From Carya illinoinensis (lineage: Eukaryota; Streptophyta; Magnoliopsida; Fagales; Juglandaceae): a DNA stretch of 64,000 bases. Positions 50,070-63,006 of this stretch are shown here, in pieces (the stretch's first letter is position 1; the number at the start of each line of letters is the position of its first letter). A program made the position numbers and the translations under genes. Where the stretch lies: positions 25,932,501 to 25,996,500 of the forward strand of contig NC_056755.1 in NCBI RefSeq assembly GCF_018687715.1, written 5' to 3'. The notes under the pieces were generated by a model. The model did no database searches. It was not told where the DNA came from and was given only the letters and a program-made list of their open reading frames with translations.

Positions 50070-51507
50070 ATGAAGGATGAACGACAACAATTAAATTTGT
50101 AAGGCTCATTTAGAAAAGGTGAGATAGAATTAAAAGGGCAATTATGTTCAAAACAAGGTTTTGTGATGACTAATCACTTGTGAGTTGATCAATGCCCTCA
50201 ACTTTATTCAGAAACCTAACAATGGTGCAATGAGAACTTTAGGGCCGTGTGGCACATCCTAGGCTCGAGGAAAACCAATGGTTTGGCGTATGTGCGCAAG
50301 AATTCATGAAAAGACGGGTTTCTTCGAGCCAATTCGTCCAATACCTGAAACGAACCAGGAGTGTTAATGAGGGATGGATGTGATGTGAGATTGCCCTTGA
50401 GAAAATGGTTTAAGAGGCTCGGGCTTTGGGCTGATTAGTTCCAATGCACATGCAGGTGCACCTACGTGGGATTGTATTCCATCTATTGAAATGTGTTGGA
50501 TCAATTCTAATCCACTAATTCACTCTATGAATGATGAAAAACAACAATAAAAGTCATAAGGTCCGTATAAAAAAGGCGAGAATGAATTAATAAGAAAATT
50601 AAGCTCAAAACATCGTTTAGAGACGACTAATCACCTGTAAGTTTGTTAATGCCGTCAACTTAAGTTAAAACCTTCACAATGGCAGGTTGTGGTCATGAAG
50701 GACATGTGGCACTTCTTGGGCTCGATGGAAACCGATGGTAGGGCTTATGTGGGCTGCGATTGGAAGAACGAAAGAAAAGGCGGGTCTGTTCGGGGCCAAT
50801 TCGTCCATTTCTAGTAATGAGCTGGAAGGGTTAAGGTGGGAGGCATTTCATGAGATTTCACTTGAGAAAATAATATAAAAGGCATGGGTTAGGGGCTGAT
50901 TAGTTGCAATGCACCTGGATGTGCACCAAGGTGGCGATTGGCGGGGACTTGGGCGTTGGAATGACATTCCTTCAACGGAAATGTCGTGGATCAATTCCAA
51001 TCCACTAATTCACTCTTAGATTGATAAAGAACAAGAATAGAAGTCGTAAGGTCCACATATATAAGCTAAGAAAGAATTAAAAAGGAAATTAACCTGAAAA
51101 CACGGTTTAGAGATGACTATTGACTTGTGAGTTGATTAATGCCCTCAACTCAAGTTAGAAGCTCAACCATGGTGAGATGAGAACATGTGGGGCGTGTGGC
51201 ACTTCTTCGGCTTGAGGGAAACCGTTTGTATGATGAATGGGGGCTACAATTGGAACAGTGAAAGGAAAGATAGGTTTATTCGAGTCAATTCGTTCAGTGC
51301 TAGAAATGAGCTGTAAGGCTTTAATCATGGACGCATTTGATGAGATATCCCTTGAGAAAATGGTGTAAAGGGCGTTGGCTTTTGGGCCGATTAGTCGCAA
51401 TGCACATGGAGGTGCACGTAGGTGGCGATTGGCTGTGACTTGTCTGTTCCATTGACATTCCTTTTGTCGAAATGTGCTGGATCAAGTGTATTCTTCAAAT
51501 TCACTCT
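50070..51507 (+). repeat. Unit 39, ABC, 1,438 bp
   Basis: A 50070-50526, B 50527-51016, C 51017-51507. C has the full unit 24 haplotype (gtgaaaggaaag, gagatatccc, ttagtcgc, ggtgcacg) at an 18,629-bp offset. Private states: gaacgacaac and ggtgcaatgag in A, gcacctgg in B. Confidence 0.95.
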
Positions 51508-52944
51508 ATGAAGGATGAACAACAACAGTTAAATTTGTAAGGCTCATTTAGAAAAGGTGAGATAGAATTAAAAGGGCAATTATGTTCAAAACAAGGTTTT
51601 GTGATGACTAATCACTTGTGAGTTGATTAATGCCCTCAACTTTATTCAGAAACCTAACAATGGTGGAATGAGAACTTTAGGGCCGTGTGGCACATCCTAG
51701 GCTCGAGGAAAACCAATGGTTTGGCATATGTGCGCAAGAATTCATGAAAGACGGGTTTCTTCGAGCCAATTCGTCCAATGCCTGAAACGAACCAGGAGTG
51801 TTAATGAGGGATGGATGTGATGTGAGATTGCCCTTGAGAAAAGGGTTTAAGAGGCTCGGGCTTTGGGCTGATTAGTTCCAATGCACATGCAGGAGCACCT
51901 ACGTGGGATTGTATTCCATCTATTGAAATGTGTTGGATCAATTTTAATCCACTAATTCACTCTATGAATGATGAAAAACAACAATAAAAGTCATAAGGTC
52001 CGTATAAAAAAGGCGAGAATGAATTAATAAGAAAATTAAGCTCAAAACATCGTTTAGAGACGACTAATCACCTGTAAGTTTGTTAATACCGTCAACTTAA
52101 GTTAAAACCTTCACAATGGCAGGTTGTGGTCATGAAGGACATGTGGCACTTCTTGGGCTCGATGGAAACCGATGGTAGGGCTTATGTGGGCTGCGATTGG
52201 AAGAACGAAAGAAAAGGCGGGTCTGTTCGGGGCCAATTCGTCCATTTCTAGTAATGAGCTGGAAGGGTTAAGGTCGGAGGCATTTCATGAGATTTCACTT
52301 GAGAAAATAATATAAAAGGCATGGGTTAGGGGCTGATTAGTTGCAATGCACATGGATGTGCACCAAGGTGGCGATTGGCGGGGACTTGGGCGTTGGAATG
52401 ACATTCCTTCAACGGAAATGTCATGGATCAATTCCAATTCACTAATTCACTCTTAGATTGGTAAAGAACAAGAATAGAAGTCGTAAGGTCCACATATATA
52501 AACTAAGAAAGAATTAAAAAGGACATTAACCTGAAAACACGGTTTAGAGATGACTATTGACTTGTGAGTTGATTAATGCCCTCAACTCAAGTTAGAAGCT
52601 CAACCATGGTGAGATGAGAACATGTGGGGCGTGTGGCACTTCTTCGGCTTGAGGGAAACCGTTTGTATGCTGAATGGGGGCTACAATTGGAACAGTGATA
52701 GAAAAGATAGGTTTATTCGAGTCTATTCGTTCAGTGCTAGAAATGAGCTGTAAGGCTTTAATCATGGACGCCTTTGATGAGATTTCCCTTGAGAAAATGG
52801 TGTAAATGGCGTCGGCTTTTGGGCCGATTAGTTGCAATGCACATGGAGGTGCGCGTAGGTGGCGATTGGCTGTGACTTGTCTGTTCCATTGACATTCCTT
52901 TTGTCGAAATGTGCTGGATCAAGTGTATTCTTCAAATTCACTCT
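51508..52944 (+). repeat. Unit 40, ABC, 1,437 bp
   Basis: A 51508-51963 has a 1-bp deletion (catgaaagacggg); B 51964-52453; C 52454-52944. Diagnostic states shared with unit 41: caggagcacc, taataccgtc, ggtcggagg, gtcatggatc, attggtaaag, ggacattaacc, gagtctattcg, gacgccttt and aaatggcgtcgg. Confidence 0.96.
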
Positions 52945-54381
52945 ATGAAGGATGAAGAACAACAATTAAATTTGTAAGGCTCATTTAGAAAAGGTGAGAT
53001 AGAATTAAAAGGGCAATTATGTTCAAAACAAGGTTTTGTGATGACTAATCACTTGTGAGTTGATTAATGCCCTCAACTTTATTCAGAAACCTAACAATGG
53101 TGGAATGAGAACTTTAGGGCCGTGTGGCACATCCTAGGCTCGAGGAAAACCAATGGTTTGGCATATGTGCGCAAGAATTCATGAAAGACGGGTTTCTTCG
53201 AGCCAATTCGTCCAATGCCTGAAACGAACCAGGAGTGTTAATGAGGGATGGATGTGATGTGAGATTGCCCTTGAGAAAAGGGTTTAAGAGGCTCGGGCTT
53301 TGGGCTGATTAGTTCCAATGCACATGCAGGAGCACCTACGTGGGATTGTATTCCATCTATTGAAATGTGTTGGATCAATTTTAATCCACTAATTCACTCT
53401 ATGAATGATGAAAAACAACAATAAAAGTCATAAGGTCCGTATAAAAAAGGCGAGAATGAATTAATAAGAAAATTAAGCTCAAAACATCGTTTAGAGACGA
53501 CTAATCACCTGTAAGTTTGTTAATACCGTCAACTTAAGTTAAAACCTTCACAATGGCAGGTTGTGGTCATGAAGGACATGTGGCACTTCTTGGGCTCGAT
53601 GGAAACCGATGGTAGGGCTTATGTGGGTTGCGATTGGAAGAACGAAAGAAAAGGCGGGTCTGTTCGGGGCCAATTCGTCCATTTCTAGTAATGAGCTGGA
53701 AGGGTTAAGGTCGGAGGCATTTCATGAGATTTCACTTGAGAAAATAATATAAAAGGCATGGGTTAGGGGCTGATTAGTTGCAATGCACATGGATGTGCAC
53801 CAAGGTGGCGATTGGCGGGGACTTGGGCGTTGGAATGACATTCCTTCAACGGAAATGTCATGGATCAATTCCAATTCACTAATTCACTCTTAGATTGGTA
53901 AAGAACAAGAATAGAAGTCGTAAGGTCCACATATATAAACTAAGAAAGAATTAAAAAGGACATTAACCTGAAAACACGGTTTAGAGATGACTATTGACTT
54001 GTGAGTTGATTAATGCCCTCAACTCAAGTTAGAAGCTCAACCATGGTGAGATGAGAACATGTGGGGCGTGTGGCACTTCTTCGGCTTGAGGGAAACCGTT
54101 TGTATGCTGAATGGGGGCTACAATTGGAACAGTGATAGAAAAGATAGGTTTATTCGAGTCTATTCGTTCAGTGCTAGAAATGAGCTGTAAGGCTTTAATC
54201 ATGGACGCCTTTGATGAGATTTCCCTTGAGAAAATGGTGTAAATGGCGTCGGCTTTTGGGCCGATTAGTTGCAATGCACATGGAGGTGCGCGTAGGTGGC
54301 GATTGGCTGTGACTTGTCTGTTCCATTGACATTCCTTTTGTCGAAATGTGCTGGATCAAGTGTATTCTTCAAATTCACTCT
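52945..54381 (+). repeat. Unit 41, ABC, 1,437 bp
   Basis: A 52945-53400, B 53401-53890, C 53891-54381. It is a near-identical tandem copy of unit 40. Apart from the first bases of A (gaagaacaacaatt), the only change I saw is gggttgcg for gggctgcg in B near 53,628. Confidence 0.96.
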
Positions 54382-55819
54382 ATGAAGGATGAAGAACAAC
54401 AATTAAATTTGTAAGGCTCATTTAGAAAAGGTGAGATAGAATTAAAAGGGCAATTATGTTCAAAACAAGGTTTTGTGATGACTAATCACTTGTGAGTTGA
54501 TTAATGCCCTCAACTTTATTCAGAAACCTAACAATGGTGGAATGAGAACTTTAGGGCCGTGTGGCACATCCTAGGCTCGAGGAAAACCAATGGTTTGGCA
54601 TATGTGCGCAAGAATTCATGAAAAGACGGGTTTCTTCGAGCCAATTCGTCCAATGCCTGAAACGAACCAGGAGTGTTAATGAGGGATGGATGTGATGTGA
54701 GATTGCCCTTGAGAAAAGGGTTTAAGAGGCTCGGGCTTTGGGCTGATTAGTTCCAATGCACATGCAGGTGCACCTACGTGGGATTGTATTCCATCTATTG
54801 AAATGTGTTGGATCAATTTTAATCCACTAATTCACTCTATGAATGATGAAAAACAACAATAAAAGTCATAAGGTCCGTATAAAAAAGGCGAGAATGAATT
54901 AATAAGAAAATTAAGCTCAAAACATCGTTTAGAGACGACTAATCACCTGTAAGTTTGTTAATGCCGTCAACTTAAGTTAAAACCTTCACAATGGCAGGTT
55001 GTGGTCATGAAGGACATGTGGCACTTCTTGGGCTCGATGGAAACCGATGGTAGGGCTTATGTGGGCTGCGATTGGAAGACCGAAAGAAAAGGCGGGTCTG
55101 TTCGGGGCCAATTCGTCCATTTCTAGTAATGAGCTGGAAGGGTTAAGGTCGGAGGCATTTCATGAGATTTCACTTGAGAAAATAATATAAAAGGCATGGG
55201 TTAGGGGCTGATTAGTTGCAATGCACATGGATGTTCACCAAGGTGGCGATTGGCGGGGACTTGGGCGTTGGAATGACATTCCTTCAACGGAAATGTCGTG
55301 GATCAATTCCAATTCACTAATTCACTCTTAGATTGATAAAGAACAAGAATAGAAGTCGTGAGGTCCACATATATAAACTAAGAAAGAATTAAAAAGGAAA
55401 TTAACCTGAAAACACGGTTTAGAGATGACTATTGACTTGTGAGTTGATTAATGCCCTCAACTCAAGTTAGAAGCTCAACCATGGTGAGATGAGAACATGT
55501 GGGGCGCGTGGCACTTCTTCGGCTTGAGGGAAACCGTTTGTATGCTGAATGGGGGCTACAATTGGAACAGTGATAGAAAAGATAGCTTTATTCGAGTCTA
55601 TTCGTTCAGTGCTAGAAATGAGCTGTAAGGGTTTAATCATGGACGCCTTTGATGAGATTTCCCTTGAGAAAATGGTGTAAATGGCGTCGGCTTTTGGGCC
55701 GATTAGTTGCAATGCACATGGAGGTGCGCGTAGGTGGCGATTGGCTGTGACTTGTCTGTTCCATTGACATTCCTTTTGTCGAAATGTGCTGGATCAAGTG
55801 TATTCTTCAAATTCACTCT
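54382..55819 (+). repeat. Unit 42, ABC, 1,438 bp
   Basis: A 54382-54838, B 54839-55328, C 55329-55819. It shares ggtcggagg, ataaactaag, gagtctattcg and aaatggcgtcgg with units 40-41 but has a full-length A. Private states: gaagaccgaaag and gatgttcacc in B (breaking the dyad), and ggggcgcgtgg and agggtttaatc in C. Confidence 0.96.
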
Positions 55820-56276
55820 ATGAAGGATGAAGAACAACAATTAAATTTGTAAGGCTCATTTAGAAAAGGTGAGATAGAATTAAAAGGGCAATTATGTTCA
55901 AAACAAGGTTTTGTGATGACTAATCACTTGTGAGTTGATTAATGCCCTCAACTTTATTCAGAAACCTAACAATGGTGGAATGAGAACTTTAGGGCCGTGT
56001 GGCACATCCTAGGCTCGAGGAAAACCAATGGTTTGGCATATGTGCGCAAGAATTCATGAAAAGACGGGTTTCTTCGAGCCAATTCGTCCAATGCCTGAAA
56101 CGAACCAGGAGTGTTAATGAGGGATGGATGTGATGTGAGATTGCCCTTGAGAAAAGGGTTTAAGAGGCTCGGGCTTTGGGCTGATTAGTTCCAATGCACA
56201 TGCAGGTGCACCTACGTGGGATTGTATTCCATCTATTGAAATGTGTTGGATCAATTTTAATCCACTAATTCACTCT
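55820..56276 (+). repeat. Representative A monomer (457 bp)
   Basis: This is the A monomer of unit 43, used as a reference. It starts atgaaggatgaa and ends aattcactct. Landmarks are a CTCGAG site at 56014-56019, a GAATTC site at 56050-56055, the aligned ccaattcgtcc block shared with B, and a GGTGCACC palindrome near the 3' end. A is about 33 bp shorter than B and C because it lacks most of the segment between the GTGCACC motif and the ggatcaatt block. All 48 units contain an A monomer; it is never deleted. Confidence 0.95.
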
Positions 56277-56766
56277 ATGAATGATGAAAAACAACAATAA
56301 AAGTCATAAGGTCCGTATAAAAAAGGCGAGAATGAATTAATAAGAAAATTAAGCTCAAAACATCGTTTAGAGACGACTAATCACCTGTAAGTTTGTTAAT
56401 GCCGTCAACTTAAGTTAAAACCTTCACAATGGCAGGTTGTGGTCATGAAGGACATGTGGCACTTCTTGGGCTCGATGGAAACCGATGGTAGGGCTTATGT
56501 GGGCTGCGATTGGAAGAACGAAAGAAAAGGCGGGTCTGTTCGGGGCCAATTCGTCCGTTTCTAGTAATGAGCTGGAAGGGTTAAGGTGGGAGGCATTTCA
56601 TGTGATTTCACTTGAGAAAATAATATAAAAGGCATGGGTTAGGGGCTGATTAGTTGCAATGCACATGGATGTGCACCAAGGTGGCGATTGGCGGGGACTT
56701 GGGCGTTGGAATGACATTCCTTCAACTGAAATGTCGTGGATCAATTCCAATCCACTAATTCACTCT
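56277..56766 (+). repeat. Representative B monomer (490 bp)
   Basis: This is the B monomer of unit 43. It starts atgaatgatgaaaaacaac and ends aattcactct. It shares aligned blocks with A and C: a gtggcacttctt block, the ttgagaaaat block, the gattagttgcaatgcac block and the terminal ggatcaattc/aatccactaattcactct block. It carries a perfect dyad TGCACAT-GG-ATGTGCA at 56660-56675. B is the dispensable monomer of the HOR: it is absent from eight AC units and from the irregular unit 9. Confidence 0.95.
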
Positions 56767-57257
56767 TAGATTGATAAAGAACAAGAATAGAAGTCGTAAG
56801 GTCCACATATATAAGCTAAGAAAGAATTAAAAAGGAAATTAACCTGAAAACACGGTTTAGAGATGACTATTGACTTGTGAGTTGATTAATGCCCTCAACT
56901 CAAGTTAGAAGCTCAACCATGGTGAGATGAGAACATGTGGGGCGTGTGGCACTTCTTCGGCTTGAGGGAAACCGTTTGTATGCTGAATGGGGGCTACAAT
57001 TGGAACAGTGATAGAAAAGATAGGTTTATTCGAGTCAATTCGTTCAGTGCTAGAAATGAGCTGTAAGGCCTTAATCATGGACGCATTTGATGAGATTTCC
57101 CTTGAGAAAATGGTGTAAAGGGCGTTGGCTTTTGGGCCGATTAGTTGCAATGCACATGGAGGTGCGCGTAGGTGGCGATTGGCTGTGACTTGTCTGTTCC
57201 ATTGACATTCCTTTTGTCGAAATGTGCTGGATCAAGTGTATTCTTCAAATTCACTCT
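56767..57257 (+). repeat. Representative C monomer (491 bp)
   Basis: This is the C monomer of unit 43. It starts tagattgataaagaac and ends aattcactct. Landmarks are a TATATAAG string at 56808-56815 and a CCATGG site at 56917-56922. The minus strand of most C copies is open for about 81 codons; I do not regard this as a gene, because several copies carry in-frame stops or frameshifts and were still amplified. C occurs in all 48 units. Confidence 0.95.
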
Positions 57258-58694
57258 ATGAGGGATGAACAACAACAATCAAATTTGTAAGGCTCATTTA
57301 GAAAAGGTGAGATAGAATTAAAAGGGCAATTATGTTCAAAACAAGGTTTTGTGATGACTAATCACTTGTGAGTTGATTAATGCCCTCAACTTTATTCAGA
57401 CACCTAAAAATGGTGGAATGAGAAATTTAGGGCCGTGTGGCACATCCTAGGCTCGAGGAAAACCAATGGTTTGGCGTATGTGAGCAAGAATTCATGAAAA
57501 GACAGGTTTCTTCGAGCCAATTCGTCCAATGCCTGAAACGAACCAGGAGTGTTAATGAGGGATGGATGTGATGTGAGATTGCCCTTGAGAAAAGGGTTTA
57601 AGAGGCTCGGGCTTTGGGCTGATTAGTTCCAATGCACATGCAGGTGCACCTACGTGGGATTGTATTCCATCTATTGAAATCTGTTGGATCAATTTTAATC
57701 CACTAATTCACTCTATGAATGATGAAAAACAACAATAAAAGTCATAAGGTCCGTATAAAAAAGGCGAGAATGAATTAATAAGAAAATTAACTCAAAACAT
57801 CGTTTAGAGACGACTAATCACCTATAAGTTTGTTAATGCCGTCATCTTAAGTTAAAACCTTCACAATGGCAGGTTGTGGTCATGAAGGACATGTGGCACT
57901 TCTTGGGCTCGATGGAAACCGATGGTAGGGCATATGTGGGCTGCGATTGGAAGAACGAAAGAAAAGGCGGGTCTGTTCGGGGCCAATTCGTCCATTTCTA
58001 GTAATGAGCTGGATGGGTTAAGGTGGGAGGCATTTCATGAGATTTCACTTGAGAAAATAATATAAAAGGCATGGGTTAGGGGCTGATTAGTTGCAATGCA
58101 CATGGATGTGCACCAAGGTGGCGATTGGCAGGGACTTGGGAGTTGGAATGACATTCCTTCAACGGAAATGTCGTGGATCAATTCCAATCCACTAATTCAC
58201 TCTTAGATTGATAAAGAACAAGAATAGAAGTCGTAAGGTCCACATATATAAGCTAAGAAAGAATTAAAAAGGAAATTAACCTGAAAACACGGTTTAGAGA
58301 TGACTATTGACTTGTGAGTTGATTAATGCCCTCAACTCAAGTTAGAAGCTCAACCATGGTGAGATGAGAACATGTGGGGCGTGTGGCACTTCTTCGGCTT
58401 GAGGGAAACCGTTTGTATGCTGAATGGGGGCTACAATTGGAACAGTGATAGAAAAGATAGGTTTATTCGAGTCAATTCGTTCAGTGCTAGAAATGAGCTG
58501 TAAGGCTTTAATCATGGACGCATTTGATGAGATTTCCCTTGAGAAAATGGTGTAAAGGGCGTTGGCTTTTGGGCCGATTAGTTGCAATGCACAAGGAGGT
58601 GCGCGTAGGTGGCGATTGGCTGTGACTTGTCTGTTCCATTGACATTCCTTTTGTCGAAATGTGCTGGATCAAGTGTATTCTTCAAATTCACTCT
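57258..58694 (+). repeat. Unit 44, ABC, 1,437 bp
   Basis: A 57258-57714, B 57715-58203, C 58204-58694. B has the states aaattaactc (1-bp deletion), gtcatcttaag and gggcatatg, shared with units 45 and 46. Private states in A: gacacctaaaaatgg, gagaaatttag and gtgagcaag. Confidence 0.95.
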
Positions 58695-60130
58695 ATGAGG
58701 GATGAACAACAACAATTAAATTTGTAAGGCTCATTTAGAAAAGGTGAGATAGAATTAAAAGGGCAATTATGTTCAAAACAAGGTTTTGTGATGACTAATC
58801 ACTTGTGAGTTGATTAATGCCCTCAACTTTATTCAGAAACCTAACAATGGTGGAATAAGAACTTTAGGGCCGTGTGGCACATCCTAAGCTCGAGGAAAAC
58901 CAATGGTTTGGCGTATGTGGGCAAGAATTCATGAAAAGACGGGTTTGTTCGAGCCAATTCGTCCAATGCCTGAAACGAACCAGGAGTGTTAATGAGGGAT
59001 GGATGTGATGTGAGATTGCCCTTGAGAAAATGGTTTAAGAGGCTCGGGCTTTGGGCTGATTAGTTCCAATGCACATGCAGGTGCACCTACGTGGGATTGT
59101 ATTCCATCTATTGAAATGTGTTGGATCAATTCTAATCCACTAATTCACTCTATGAATGATGAAAAACAACAATAAAAGTCATAAGGTCCGTATAAAAGAG
59201 GCGAGAATGAATTAATAAGAAAATTAACTCAAAACATCGTTTAGAGACGACTAATCACCTGTAAGTTTGTTAATGCCGTCATCTTAAGTTAAAACCTTCA
59301 CAATGGCAGGTTGTGGTCATGAAGGACATGTGGCACTTCTTGGGCTCGATGGAAACCGATGGTAGGGCATATGTGGGCTGCGATTGGAAGAACGAAAGAA
59401 AAGGCGGGTCTGTTCGGGGCCAATTCATCCATTTCTAGTAATGAGCTGGATGGGTTAAGGTGGAGGCATTTCATGAGATTTCACTTGAGAAAATAATATA
59501 AAAGGCATGGGTTAGGGGCTGATTAGTTGCAATGCACATGGATGTGCACCAAGGTGGCGATTGGCAGGGACTTGGGCGTTGGAATGACATTCCTTCAACG
59601 GAAATGTCGTGGATCAATTCCAATCCACTAATTCACTCTTAGATTGATAAAGAACAAGAATAGAAATCGTAAGGTCCACATATATAAGCTAAGAAAGAAT
59701 TAAAAAGGAAATTAACCTGAAAACACGGTTTAGAGATGACTATTGACTTGTGAGTTGATTAATGCCCTCAACTCAAGTTAGAAGCTCAACCATGGTGAGA
59801 TGAGAACATGTGGGGCGTGTGGCACTTCTTCGGCTTGAGGGAAACCGTTTGTATGCTGAATGGGGGCTACAATTGGAACAGTGATAGAAAAGATAGGTTT
59901 ATTCGAGTCAATTCGTTCAGTGCTAGAAATGAGCTGTAAGGCTTTAATCATGGACGCATTTGATGAGATTTCCCTTGAGAAAATGGTGTAAAGGGCGTTG
60001 GCTTTTGGGCCGATTAGTTGCAATGCACATGGAGGTGCGCGTAGGTGGCGATTGGCTGTGACTTGTCTGTTCCATTGACATTCCTTTTGTCGAAATGTGC
60101 TGGATCAAGTGTATTCTTCAAATTCACTCT
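58695..60130 (+). repeat. Unit 45, ABC, 1,436 bp
   Basis: A 58695-59151, B 59152-59639, C 59640-60130. B has two 1-bp deletions (aaattaactc and ggtggaggc) plus aattcatcc, gctggatggg and ggcagggac; C has gaaatcgtaagg. Everything except aaattaactc recurs in unit 48. Confidence 0.95.
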
Positions 60131-61567
60131 ATGAGGGATGAACAACAACAATTAAATTTGTAAGGCTCATTTAGAAAAGGTGAGATAGAATTAAAAGGGC
60201 AATTATGTTCAAAACAAGGTTTTGTGATGACTAATCACTTGTGAGTTGATTAATGCCCTCAACTTTATTCAGAAAACTAACAATGGTGGAATGAGAACTT
60301 TAGGGCCGTGTGGCACATCCTAGGCTCGAGGAAAACCAATGGTTTGGCGTATGTGCGCAAGAATTCATGAAAAGACGGGTTTGTTCGAGCCAATTCGTCC
60401 AATGCCTGAAACGACCCAGGAGTGTTAATGAGGGATGGATGTGATGTGAGATTGCCCTTGAGAAAATGGTTTAAGAGGCTCGGGCTTTGGGCTGATTAGT
60501 TCCAATGCACATGCAGGTGCACCTACGTGGGATTGTATTCCATCTATTGAAATGTGTTGGATCAATTCTAATCCACTAATTCACTCTATGAATGATGAAA
60601 AACAACAATAAAAGTCATAAGGTCCGTATAAAAAAGGCGAGAATGAATTAATAAGAAAATTAACTCAAAACATCGTTTAGAGACGACTAATCACCTGTAA
60701 GTTTGTTAATGCCGTCATCTTAAGTTAAAACCTTCACAATGGCAGGTTGTGGTCATGAAGGACATGTGGCACTTCTTGGGCTCGATGGAAACCGATGGTA
60801 GGGCATATGTGGGCTGCGATTGGAAGAACGAAAGAAAAGGCGGGTCTGTTCGGGGCCAATTCGTCCATTTCTAGTAATGAGCTGGACGGGTTAAGGTGGG
60901 AGGCATTTCATGAGATTTCACTTGAGAAAATAATATAAAAGGCATGGGTTAGGGGCTGATTAGTTGCAATGCACATGGATGTGCACCAAGGTGGCGATTG
61001 GCGGGGACTTGGGCGTTGGAATGACATTCCTTCAACTGAAATGTCGTGGATCAATTCCAATCCACTAATTCACTCTTAGATTGATAAAGAACAAGAATAG
61101 AAGTCGTAAGGTCCACATATATAAGCTAAGAAAGAATTAAAAAGGAAATTAACCTAAAAACACGGTTTAGAGATGACTATTGACTTGTGAGTTGATTAAT
61201 GCCCTCAACTCAAGTTAGAAGCTCAACCATGGTGAGATGAGAACATGTGGGGCGTGTGGCACTTCTTCGGCTTGAGGGAAACCGTTTGTATGCTGAATGG
61301 GGGCCACAATTGGAACAGTGATAGAAAAGATAGGTTTATTCGAGTCAATTCGTTCAGTGCTAGAAATGAGCTGTAAGGCTTTAATCATGGACGCATTTGA
61401 TGAGATTTCCCTTGAGAAAATGGTGTAAAGGGCGTTGGCTTTTGGGCCGATTAGTTGCAATGCACATGGAGGTGCGCGTAGGTGGCGATTGGCTGTGACT
61501 TGTCTGTTCCATTGACATTCCTTTTGTCGGAATGTGCTGGATCAAGTGTATTCTTCAAATTCACTCT
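60131..61567 (+). repeat. Unit 46, ABC, 1,437 bp
   Basis: A 60131-60587, B 60588-61076, C 61077-61567. It shares aaattaactc, gtcatcttaag and gggcatatg with units 44-45. A has gaaaactaac and acgacccagg, the latter shared with unit 47. C has gggggccac, shared with unit 47. Confidence 0.95.
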
Positions 61568-63006
61568 ATGAACGATGAACAACAACAATTAAATTTGTAA
61601 GGCTCATTTAGAAAAAGGTGAGATAGAATTAAAAGGGCAATTATGTTCAAAACAAGGTTTTGTGATGACTAATCACTTGTGAGTTGATTAATGCCCTCAA
61701 CTTTATTCAGAAACCTAACAATGGTGGAATGAGAACTTTAGGGCCGTGTGGCACATCCTAGGCTCGAGGAAAACCAATGGTTTGGCGTATGTGCGCAAGA
61801 ATTCATGAAAAGACGGGTTTGTTCGAGCCAATTCGTCCAATGCCTGAAACGACCCAGGAGTGTTAATGAGGGATGGATGTGATGTGAGATTGCCCTTGAG
61901 AAAATGGTTTAAGAGGCTCGGGCTTTGGGCTGATTAGTTCCAATGCACATGCTGGTGCACCTACGTGGGATTGTATTCCATCTATTGAAATATGTTGGAT
62001 CAATTCTAATCCACTAATTCACTCTATGAATGATGAAAAACAACAATAAAAGTCATAAGGTCCGTATAAAAAAGGCGAGAATGAATTAATAAGAAAATTA
62101 AGCTCAAAACATCGTTTAGAGACGACTAATCACCTGTAAGTTTGTTAATGCCGTCAACTTAAGTTAAAACCTTCACAATGGCAGGTTGCGGTCATGAAGG
62201 ACATGTGGCACTTCTTGGGCTCGATGGAAACCGATGGTAGGGCTTATGTGGGCTGCGATTGGAAGAACGAAAGAAAAGGCGGGTCTGTTCGGGGCCAATT
62301 CGTCCATTTCTAGTAATGAGCTGGAAGGGTTAAGGTGGGAGGCATTTCATGAGATTTCACTTGAGAAAATAATATAAAAGGCATGGGTTAGGGGCTGATT
62401 AGTTGCAATGCACATGGATGTGCACCAAGGTGGCGATTGGCGGGGACTTGGGCGTTGGAATGACATTCCTTCAACAGAAATGTCGTGGATCAATTCCAAT
62501 CCACTAATTCACTCTTAGATTGATAAAGAACAAGAATAGAAGTCGTAAGGTCCACGTATATAAGCTAAGAAAGAATTAAAAAGGAAATTAACCTGAAAAC
62601 ACGGTTTAGAGATGACTATTGACTTGTGAGTTGATTAATGCCCTCAACTCAAGTTAGAAGCTCAACCATGGTGAGATGAGAACATGTGGGGCGTGTGGCA
62701 CTTCTTCGGCTTGAGGGAAACCGTTTGTATGATGAATGGGGGCCACAATTGGAACAGTGATAGAAAAGATAGGTTTATTCGAGTCAATTCGTTCAGTGCT
62801 AGAAATGAGCTGTAAGGCTTTAATCATGGACGCATTTGATGAGATTTCCCTTGAGAAAATGGTGTAAAGGGCGTTGGCTTTTGGGCCGATTAGTTGCAAT
62901 GCACATGGAGGTGCGCGTAGGTGGCGATTGGCTATGACTTGTCTGTTCCATTGACATTCCTTTTGTCGAAATGTGCTGGATCAAGTTTATTCTTCAAATT
63001 CACTCT
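61568..63006 (+). repeat. Unit 47, ABC, 1,439 bp
   Basis: A 61568-62025 carries a 1-bp insertion (gaaaaaggtg) shared with unit 48; B 62026-62515; C 62516-63006. B has the common states gtcaacttaag and gggcttatg, so it lacks the unit 44-46 markers. Private states: catgctgg in A and ccacgtatataag in C. Confidence 0.95.

Larger units (their letters stand above)
55820..57257 (+). repeat. Unit 43, ABC, 1,438 bp
   Basis: A 55820-56276, B 56277-56766, C 56767-57257. A resembles unit 42 (gaagaacaac, ttggcatatg, aaaagggttt), while C has returned to the common state (gagtcaattcg, gggcgttgg). The sequence therefore switches inside the unit. Confidence 0.96.

Noticed and set aside
62654..62899. Minus-strand ORF of about 81 codons, repeated in most C monomers, as a gene family
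   Set aside because: It lies wholly inside satellite monomers, varies and breaks without consequence, resembles no protein domain I know, and its frame extends or shifts with each small indel (109 codons at 24880-25209, 111 at 34906-35241).
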